Source: Armatimonadota bacterium (GTDB taxonomy: Bacteria; Cloacimonadota; Cloacimonadia; Cloacimonadales; TCS61). From it: a DNA stretch of 5,129 bases. The stretch is taken from assembly GCA_030612605.1 (NCBI GenBank), contig JAUWNO010000193.1, forward strand, positions 1-5,129, written 5' to 3'. A program made the translations under genes and the position numbers. Positions 1 through 5,129 of this stretch are shown in pieces. The notes beneath the pieces were generated by a model. That model was given only the letters and a program-made list of their open reading frames with translations, searched no databases and was not told where the DNA came from. Numbering within the stretch: position 1 is the first letter of the stretch; each line of letters begins with the position of its first letter.

Positions 1-139
1 TTATCTTGAACACTTCAAGCAATATTCAGCTAAAATATTTCTGTTAATATATAGTAATAAAATTATAGATATACCTGAAAAATTCCAGAAAGTTTTTATA
101 AATTATGCAAAAACAAAACCCTATCTCAAAGGATTATAA
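1..139 (+). CDS. C-terminal end of an unidentified protein (partial)
   Basis: An open frame enters from the left edge (first whole codon at position 2) and ends at TAA 137-139, giving 45 residues that begin YLEHFKQYSAK and end KTKPYLKGL. The piece is lysine-, tyrosine- and isoleucine-rich and reads like an ordinary soluble C-terminus, with a short hydrophobic stretch (IFLLIY) followed by a probable helix. I see no catalytic motif and do not recognise the family. It is on the same strand as mod but is separated from it by 75 bp with its own promoter, so it need not belong to the same operon. Since genes next to Type III modification loci are often other defence genes, a defence role is possible, but nothing in these residues shows it. 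The continuous frame with amino-acid-like composition and a proper stop supports a real gene end, though the fragment is short. Confidence 0.55.
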   Translation, partial: YLEHFKQYSAKIFLLIYSNKIIDIPEKFQKVFINYAKTKPYLKGL

Positions 140-145
140 ATCCTT
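129..145. repeat. Small inverted repeat over the stop codon of the upstream gene
   Basis: AAGGATT (129-135) and AATCCTT (139-145) form a perfect 7-bp stem around a 3-nt loop, overlapping the TAA stop of the upstream gene. No T-tract follows, so it is not a convincing intrinsic terminator. It could weakly attenuate read-through, serve as a binding site, or be chance in AT-rich DNA. Confidence 0.25.
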
Positions 146-153
146 ATTCAATA

Positions 154-176
154 ATTACTTGACAATAAATAGTAAT
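154..176. promoter_or_regulatory. Possible operator dyad overlapping the -35 box
   Basis: ATTACT (154-159) and AGTAAT (171-176) are perfect inverted 6-mers separated by 11 nt. The dyad covers the TTGACA hexamer at 159-164 and lies upstream of mod. Methyltransferase operons are often repressed at the promoter, so a regulator binding here is plausible. No regulator gene is visible in the window, and a 6-bp dyad can occur by chance in DNA this AT-rich. Confidence 0.2.
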
Positions 177-187
177 CCCTTTAATAT
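159..187 (+). promoter_or_regulatory. Sigma70-like promoter for the mod operon
   Basis: A perfect -35 hexamer TTGACA (159-164) is followed, after exactly 17 bp, by TAATAT (182-187), one substitution from the TATAAT consensus. Transcription would begin around 193-196, leaving a leader of about 20 nt that just includes the SD of mod. A perfect TATAAT also occurs at 193-198, but its 28-bp distance from TTGACA makes it an unlikely partner. No comparable promoter is evident before the next two genes, which fits one transcript for all three. Confidence 0.65.
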
Positions 188-201
188 TTCAATATAATTA
201 A

Positions 202-207
202 AAAGGA
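202..207 (+). promoter_or_regulatory. Ribosome binding site of mod
   Basis: AAAGGA lies 7 nt before the ATG at 215. Together with in-frame stops upstream (TAA 152-154, TAG 170-172, TAA 173-175), it fixes the start of mod at 215. Confidence 0.75.
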
Positions 208-214
208 TTTTAAT

Positions 215-2146
215 ATGGACGGAAAATCATTAAATACAAAAAAAGATTTGAAAAATAAATTAAGAGAAATTGCTCCTCAAGTTTTTAATGAAGATAAAAT
301 CGATTGGGAAAAACTTAAATCAGCTTTCGGAGATGATATAAATTTTAGTGATGAAAGATATGTTCTGAACTGGGCTGGAAAATCCGATGCTTTCAGAGCG
401 ATTCAAACTCAAACAACTGCAACATTAATTCCTGATAAAGAAGAATCCATTAATTTTGAAAATACTGATAATATTTTCATTGAAGGCGAAAACCTGGAAG
501 TGTTGAAAGTTTTGCAGAGAGCATATTACGGCAAAATTAAGATGATTTACATTGATCCGCCTTATAACACAGGAAACGATTTTATTTATAATGATAAATT
601 TGCTGAAAACAAAAACGAATATTATAAACGCTCCGGCGAAAAAGACAAGGAAGGTCTTTTAACAAACGAAACCCTTTACCACAAAAACACTAAAGAAAGT
701 GGGCATTACCATTCCAATTGGCTCACAATGATGTATCCTCGTTTGTTCCTTGCCCGAAATTTACTGCGAGATGATGGCGTTATTTTTGTTTCAATTGATG
801 ACAATGAAGTCCATAATCTGAGAATGTTAATGAATGAGATTTTCGGTGAGGAAAACTTTATTGGTTGTATAATTCCTATAACAAATCCCCGAGGTTCTCA
901 AGAACCTATTGGAGTTTCTACTGAACATGAATATTTATTAAGTTACGGCAAATCAGAAAATGGAAAACAATCTATGACTGGTTATGACCGTGATGCTTAT
1001 GATAAAGAATTTTCTTTTATTGATAAAAACGGCAAAAGGGCGAGATTATTGGGTTTAAGAAAAAGAGGTGGAGATTGGAAAAGAAGCGATAGACCAAATA
1101 TGTATTATCCTTTTTATGTAAATCCAAAAACTTTGGGGGTTTCACTTGAAAAAGATGAGAGCACCAAAATAGAAGTTTATCCGAAAAGACCTGATGGAAG
1201 TGAGGGCAGATGGACTTGGGGAAAAGAGACAGCAAAAAAGAATATTGATTTACTTATTGGAAAAAAGATAAGTAGAGGGAGCGATTTGTTCTATGATATT
1301 TATAGAATTGATTATTTAGAGAATCAAAATGGTGAAATCAAAAAAGAAAAAATCAAAAGTATTTGGAATTATAAAGAATTAAATTATCAGTATGCAAGAC
1401 AATATTTGAAGGACTTTTTTGGTACATCAGAAATATTTGATTTTCCTAAATCTCCATTTTTTATTAATAAATTAACATCAGCACTTGATAATAAAAATGG
1501 AATAATCCTAGATTTTTTTTCAGGTTCTTGCACAACAGCACACGCAGTTTTAGATTTAAACAAAGAAGATGTAGGAAACCGCAAATTCATAATGGTGCAA
1601 CTTCCTGAAAAAACAGATATAAAATCAGAAGCATATAAAGCAGGTTATGAAACAATTGCAGATATTGGAAAAGAAAGAATTCGCAGAGTAATAAAGAAAA
1701 TTGAACACGAACAAAAAGAAAAATTGAACTTTGGAGAAAATAAACAGGATTTAGGTTTCAAAGTTTTCAAACTGCGGGAATCCAATTTCAAAATTTGGCG
1801 AGGAGATAAATTTAAAAGCGAAGAAGAATTAGAAGAACAACTTCTTGCATTTGTAAATCCAGTAAAAGAAGGATCAATCGAAGAAAATATGCTTTATGAA
1901 TTGCTCTTGAAATCCGGGATAGATTTGGATTGTAGAATTGAAAATAAGAATAATTACTATTTAATAAACGAAAATGAATTGGTAATTGCATTATCAAAAA
2001 TCAATGAAGAAATTATAAAAAACATCATTGAAACAAAACCTCTGAAAGTTATAACTCTTGATAAACTTTTTAAAGGAAATGATCAATTAAAAACCAATAC
2101 AACCCTGCAAATGAAAGATGCAGGGATCGAGTTTAAGGTAGTGTGA
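215..2146 (+). CDS. mod: Type III restriction-modification DNA methyltransferase (Mod), N6-adenine
   Basis: This 643-residue protein should transfer a methyl group from S-adenosylmethionine to N6 of adenine in an asymmetric target, supplying both self-marking and target recognition for a Type III system. The N-terminal part carries the family's WAGKSDAF (residues 53-60) and FIEGENLEVLKVLQ (88-101) segments. The catalytic motif IV DPPY is at 114-117 and comes before the SAM-binding motif I, DFFSGSC, at 433-439; this order marks the beta class. The segment between them, roughly 218-405, is the expected target-recognition region. KFIMVQLPE (457-465) and the C-terminal DAGIEFKVV (635-643) are also typical. 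Length is normal for Mod and the frame is intact. Motif I has Cys439 where many relatives have Gly. The start has a good SD, and a PHP-ATPase gene follows after 7 bp instead of res. Family assignment is secure from motifs; the recognition sequence cannot be read from the protein. Confidence 0.95.
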   Translation: MDGKSLNTKKDLKNKLREIAPQVFNEDKIDWEKLKSAFGDDINFSDERYVLNWAGKSDAFRAIQTQTTATLIPDKEESINFENTDNIFIEGENLEVLKVLQRAYYGKIKMIYIDPPYNTGNDFIYNDKFAENKNEYYKRSGEKDKEGLLTNETLYHKNTKESGHYHSNWLTMMYPRLFLARNLLRDDGVIFVSIDDNEVHNLRMLMNEIFGEENFIGCIIPITNPRGSQEPIGVSTEHEYLLSYGKSENGKQSMTGYDRDAYDKEFSFIDKNGKRARLLGLRKRGGDWKRSDRPNMYYPFYVNPKTLGVSLEKDESTKIEVYPKRPDGSEGRWTWGKETAKKNIDLLIGKKISRGSDLFYDIYRIDYLENQNGEIKKEKIKSIWNYKELNYQYARQYLKDFFGTSEIFDFPKSPFFINKLTSALDNKNGIILDFFSGSCTTAHAVLDLNKEDVGNRKFIMVQLPEKTDIKSEAYKAGYETIADIGKERIRRVIKKIEHEQKEKLNFGENKQDLGFKVFKLRESNFKIWRGDKFKSEEELEEQLLAFVNPVKEGSIEENMLYELLLKSGIDLDCRIENKNNYYLINENELVIALSKINEEIIKNIIETKPLKVITLDKLFKGNDQLKTNTTLQMKDAGIEFKVV

Positions 2147-2148
2147 GG
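2145..2148 (+). promoter_or_regulatory. Ribosome binding site of the PHP-ATPase gene, overlapping the mod stop
   Basis: GAGG at 2145-2148 shares bases with the TGA stop of mod (2144-2146) and lies 5 nt before the ATG at 2154. The overlap of stop and SD suggests translational coupling of the two genes. Confidence 0.65.
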
Positions 2149-2153
2149 TTAAT

Positions 2154-4745
2154 ATGGAAAATAAAATTAATATATTTAGGAATGGATCAATATGGTTCAG
2201 GGCAGATTTTCATCTTCATACCAAAGCTGACAAAGAATTCAACTATTCTGGCGATGAAAATGATTTTATAAGGCAATATGTTGAGCAGCTCAAAAATCAG
2301 AATATTGGTATTGGTGTAATTACCAATCATAATAAGTTTGTTAAAGATGAATTTGTTGCCTTGAAGAAGAAAGCCCAAAAGGATAACATAGGTCTTTTCC
2401 CAGGCATTGAATATTCTTTAAAAGAAGGAATTCATGTACTAATTGTATTTGACAACAAATGGTATCAGGGGGAGGTTTGTCAAATTAATAAATTTCTTGA
2501 TAAAGCATTTTATGGGATTCCAAAATATTGGATACCATCTTATCCAAATTCAAAACTTGATTTAAATCAGACAGTTGAAGCTTTAGATGAAATAGGGTAC
2601 GAATATTATATTGTGCTTGCCCATGTCGATGACAAAAATGGATTGTTCGATGTGCTTAGTGGCAGAACATTGGATGCATTTATTCAAGATGAATGGTTTG
2701 GGAAAGTATTGGCCATTCAAAAAAGCAGGAATCTTGAGAATTATAAACGGCTTTGTTCTAAGGCCAACCGGGAAATAGCATGTGTCGAAGGGTCAGACAA
2801 TGCCCATGGTGGTATTGAAGCTATAGGTACAGATAATCCAGTATTCATTAAGATTGGGGATTTTAATTTTGAAGCATTAAAGTTTGCACTGATAGATTCA
2901 AATAACAGAATTGCAATAGAAAAGCCAGAAATAAAGAACTCCTATATTAAATCTATTGCTTTTGAAGGTGGATTACTCGATGGCAAAGAAATTCATTTTT
3001 CGCCTGAACTTAACAGTATTATCGGAATCAGGGGCAGCGGAAAATCATCGATAATAGAAATTCTTCGTCATTCATTAAATATTCCCCTTGGCACGAAACC
3101 AGTTGATAGTGAATATAAAAATGATTTAATCGAACATGTTCTAAAGAGTGGCGGAAAAGTAATTATACAAATTATCAATGAACATAATGAAGAATACAGA
3201 GTAGAAAAGATATACGGTCAAAAAGAAGATATTTATAACTTAACAGGTATCAGGCAGGACGTTTCTATCGACGCAATCTTTAAAAAGCCCATTTATTTTG
3301 GGCAAAAGGATTTATCCAATAAAGACGTGGATTTTGAGTCTGATTTGATTAAAAAATTGATTGGTTCGCATCTCGATGCAATCAAAAATAAAATTGAACG
3401 TAAACAATATGAAATTTCAAATCTTATTTCAGAAATTACAAAATTGAGAAACTTGAAGGAACTAAAAGTTGATACGGATCAAACGATTAAGAATGCAGAA
3501 TATCAGCTCAAATTATACAGAGAAAAGGGAGTTGAAAAAAAGCTGAACCAACAAACTCTGTTCGATTCTGATGTTACAAAGTTAACTGAAATCGATCGAA
3601 TAATACAGGAATATCTCTCTGATCTAAATTCCATTGCCGAGAATTATAGTGATTTTTTTAAACAGGATTTTCCGGCATCAAATATTAATGTAGATATATT
3701 CCTTGAAGCGGAAAACATTTTTAACCAACTAAAAGCTGAATTTGAAAAAGTAAAAAGGATGCAAATTCAATCCTATGCGTATGCTTCAAATTTCAATCAT
3801 GTTTTAAAGAAACTGGTCGGTAAAAAGGAAAATCTAAAGGAAGAATTTGCAAAAATTAAACGCGAAATTAATATTTCAAATTTGAACCCTGATGAATTTC
3901 TGAAACTAAATCGGCAAGTTCAAACCTCTCGGTTAAAATTAAAAGAGGTTGAAAAATCCGAAATGAAGAGAGGGGAACTCAAATCAAAATTAAAAGATGG
4001 ACTGAGTGAACTGAATAACCTATGGCATGAAGAGTTTAAAATATTAAAAATTGAGATTGAGAGGATAAATCAATCAGAAAATAAACTTAAGATTGAAGTT
4101 CTGTATAAAGGGAGAAAAGATAATTTTAAAGATGAAATGAAGCAGTTATTCAGGGGAACTAACATCCGAGAAACAGCCTATGATCAGATTGTGGAGAAAT
4201 ATGCCGATTTTGTAGAAATATTCAAGAATACTGAACCCCTAAGAGAGATGTTAAATGAAAATCAATTCCATGATTTCAGAAAGCGTTTCGATGAGCATCA
4301 GGCAGAACTTTTAACATTCAAAGTGGATAATAGGATTGTCATCAATTATCACGGGAAACCTCTGAAAGACCACTCACTGGGACAAAGAGCTTCCGCTCTG
4401 ATTCTGTTCTTACTCGCTCAAAAAGAAAATGATGTTTTAATTATCGATCAACCTGAAGATGACCTTGATAATCAAACAATTTATGAAGAAGTGATCAAGC
4501 AAATAAAATCGTTGAAAGGGAACATGCAATTTATTTTTGCCACACACAATGCGAATATCCCTGTGCTGGGTGATAGCGAAAAGCTCATTGCCTGTACAAA
4601 TGTAGATAATAAAGAAATTATGTTGCTGACAGGTACAATTGACAACCACCCGATTCAGGAACGGATTGTAAACATTATGGAAGGCGGTAAGGAAGCTTTC
4701 AGATTGAGAAAAGATATTTACAATATCTGGAAAATTGAAAAATAA
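2154..4745 (+). CDS. PHP phosphoesterase-ABC ATPase fusion (TrlF-like AAA-like ATPase)
   Basis: This 863-residue cytosolic protein joins two modules. Residues ~15-235 are a PHP metal-dependent phosphoesterase with most ligands visible: ADFHLHT (17-23, His20/His22), ITNHN (56-60, His59), PGIEYS (83-88, Glu86), His94, LAH (155-157) and GSDNAH (213-218, Asp215/His218). Residues ~265-863 are an SMC/Rad50-like ATPase: Walker A GIRGSGKS (291-298), a Q-loop candidate Gln384, a helical, charge-rich insertion (~405-715), signature SLGQRAS (741-747), Walker B with D-loop IIDQPEDDLDN (763-773), and H-loop ATHNAN (796-801). There is no CXXC zinc hook. The expected role is ATP-gated cleavage or processing of nucleic acid or another phosphoester; the substrate is unknown. 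I recall this architecture being annotated as TrlF family. It lies 7 bp behind mod and 11 bp before an AlbA_2 gene, suggesting a linked defence effector. Gln766 replaces the usual catalytic Glu after Walker B. Domain calls are firm; function is inference. Confidence 0.88.
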   Translation: MENKINIFRNGSIWFRADFHLHTKADKEFNYSGDENDFIRQYVEQLKNQNIGIGVITNHNKFVKDEFVALKKKAQKDNIGLFPGIEYSLKEGIHVLIVFDNKWYQGEVCQINKFLDKAFYGIPKYWIPSYPNSKLDLNQTVEALDEIGYEYYIVLAHVDDKNGLFDVLSGRTLDAFIQDEWFGKVLAIQKSRNLENYKRLCSKANREIACVEGSDNAHGGIEAIGTDNPVFIKIGDFNFEALKFALIDSNNRIAIEKPEIKNSYIKSIAFEGGLLDGKEIHFSPELNSIIGIRGSGKSSIIEILRHSLNIPLGTKPVDSEYKNDLIEHVLKSGGKVIIQIINEHNEEYRVEKIYGQKEDIYNLTGIRQDVSIDAIFKKPIYFGQKDLSNKDVDFESDLIKKLIGSHLDAIKNKIERKQYEISNLISEITKLRNLKELKVDTDQTIKNAEYQLKLYREKGVEKKLNQQTLFDSDVTKLTEIDRIIQEYLSDLNSIAENYSDFFKQDFPASNINVDIFLEAENIFNQLKAEFEKVKRMQIQSYAYASNFNHVLKKLVGKKENLKEEFAKIKREINISNLNPDEFLKLNRQVQTSRLKLKEVEKSEMKRGELKSKLKDGLSELNNLWHEEFKILKIEIERINQSENKLKIEVLYKGRKDNFKDEMKQLFRGTNIRETAYDQIVEKYADFVEIFKNTEPLREMLNENQFHDFRKRFDEHQAELLTFKVDNRIVINYHGKPLKDHSLGQRASALILFLLAQKENDVLIIDQPEDDLDNQTIYEEVIKQIKSLKGNMQFIFATHNANIPVLGDSEKLIACTNVDNKEIMLLTGTIDNHPIQERIVNIMEGGKEAFRLRKDIYNIWKIEK

Positions 4746-4752
4746 AAGGAAG
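4746..4752 (+). promoter_or_regulatory. Ribosome binding site of the AlbA_2 gene
   Basis: The purine run AAGGAAG directly follows the TAA stop of the PHP-ATPase gene, and its AAGGA core ends 6 nt before the ATG at 4757. It supports that start and tight operon coupling. Confidence 0.65.
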
Positions 4753-4756
4753 AAAC

Positions 4757-5129
4757 ATGAATGCAATTGAATTACTTGATATAATCAGCAATGGGGAAAC
4801 CAGCAAAGTACAGTTTAAAGAAAAAATGCCCCATCAGGATACTTTGGCAGCAGAAATGGTGGCTATGTCAAACTCTTTAGGTGGAATGATTTTACTCGGT
4901 GTTAAAGATAAAACCGGTGAAGTAATAGGACTTAGTTCCACCGAAATGCATAAATATAACATGGATATTGGGAATATTGCTACAAATAATGTTAAACCCA
5001 ATATATATGTGACTACAGAGGTTGTTTCCATTGATAATGAAGGGGCAAAAAAAATACTTGTTGTTCATATTAATGAGGGAATAAACAAACCCTTTAAAGA
5101 CAACAGTGGTGCTATGTGGGTCAAACAGG
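4757..5129 (+). CDS. AlbA_2 (Schlafen-type) domain protein, N-terminal part (partial)
   Basis: The first 124 codons of a gene that leaves the window at its right edge. They match the AlbA_2 / Schlafen-type putative nucleic-acid-binding domain (formerly AAA_4). ETSKVQFKEK (residues 14-23) corresponds to the family's E-S-x-x-h-E-F-K segment. MSNSLGGMILLGVKDKTGEV (37-56) is the conserved N-S-x-G-G-x-I-x-x-G-V-x-D core, and GAMWVKQ (118-124) is the strand that usually closes the domain. Bacterial relatives of this type often continue into a C-terminal ATP-binding or winged-helix region, which cannot be seen here. Such proteins occur in defence loci and as regulators. In this family Gln19 takes the place of the more usual Glu. 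The start at 4757 has a good SD and lies 11 bp after the PHP-ATPase stop, so it is probably co-transcribed with mod. Alternatives are a transcriptional regulator or an RNA/DNA-targeting effector; the window does not decide. Confidence 0.85.
   Translation, partial: MNAIELLDIISNGETSKVQFKEKMPHQDTLAAEMVAMSNSLGGMILLGVKDKTGEVIGLSSTEMHKYNMDIGNIATNNVKPNIYVTTEVVSIDNEGAKKILVVHINEGINKPFKDNSGAMWVKQ

Noticed and set aside
129..145. Intrinsic terminator for the upstream gene
   Set aside because: The hairpin is only 7 bp and AT-rich, with no T-tract after it; kept only as a small inverted repeat.
105..197. Plus-strand 30-codon open frame starting at ATG 105 and ending at TAA 195-197
   Set aside because: It overlaps the end of the upstream gene and runs through the promoter, has no Shine-Dalgarno sequence, and its low-complexity Asn/Ile-rich product resembles translated AT-rich DNA.
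193..198. Perfect TATAAT as the -10 box
   Set aside because: It is 28 bp from TTGACA, far beyond the usual 16-19 bp, and would place the transcript start right at the SD of mod. TAATAT at 182-187 has ideal spacing.
1017..1235. Minus-strand open frame of 72 codons
   Set aside because: Lies wholly inside the mod coding region opposite conserved Mod sequence, with no family-like protein; it is a shadow frame. The same holds for minus-strand frames at 1387-1590, 1812-1997, 2187-2378, 4437-4766 and 4834-5031.
1513..1520. Run of eight T in mod, considered as a phase-variation tract
   Set aside because: Type III mod genes can be phase variable through repeats, but this tract encodes the conserved Phe-Phe of motif I and is short for an AT-rich gene. 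The frame is intact, and there are no longer or multi-base repeats.
3366..4300. Rad50-type zinc hook or SMC hinge in the middle of the PHP-ATPase
   Set aside because: There is no CXXC in the helical insertion; the protein's only cysteines are near residues 109, 201, 210 and 814. No hinge-like globular glycine pattern is visible.
1..5129. tRNA, rRNA, CRISPR array, insertion sequence or attachment site
   Set aside because: No cloverleaf-like segment, regularly spaced repeat, transposase motif or terminal inverted repeat could be seen on either strand; nearly all of the window is accounted for by coding sequence.

Overview
The window is AT-rich (about one third G+C by eye) and bacterial in style: dense same-strand genes, Shine-Dalgarno sites of the AAGGA/GAGG type before each start, and a sigma70-like TTGACA/TAATAT promoter. 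The SD sites and this promoter argue against a typical Bacteroidota genome. A low-GC Gram-positive, or another AT-rich phylum with standard signals, is possible, but the sequence does not settle the taxon.

Layout: (1) Positions 1-139 hold the last 45 codons of an unidentified plus-strand gene. (2) Positions 140-214 are a short intergenic region with a promoter, a possible operator dyad and the ribosome binding site of the next gene. (3) Positions 215-2146 encode a complete Type III restriction-modification methyltransferase (Mod), an N6-adenine enzyme of the beta class. (4) Positions 2154-4745, only 7 bp downstream, encode an 863-residue protein that joins an N-terminal PHP phosphoesterase to an SMC/Rad50-like ABC ATPase split by a long helical insertion (TrlF-like). 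(5) Positions 4757-5129, 11 bp further on, hold the start of an AlbA_2 (Schlafen-type) domain protein that runs off the window.

The three main genes look like one operon. The usual partner of mod, the Type III restriction subunit Res, is absent from the window. The position behind mod is taken by a probable nuclease-ATPase and a Schlafen-like protein. The most attractive reading is a composite anti-phage locus. In it, Mod marks self DNA, and the PHP-ATPase and AlbA_2 protein are either extra effectors inside a longer mod...res operon or the effector arm of a non-canonical modification-based system. Family assignments rest on visible motifs; the joint function is inference.

Notable details: the ATPase has Gln where most ABC ATPases have the catalytic Glu; the AlbA_2 domain has Gln at a position aligning with a Schlafen catalytic Glu; and the Mod target-recognition region uses only AGA/AGG for arginine while its flanks are mixed, which suggests domain exchange.
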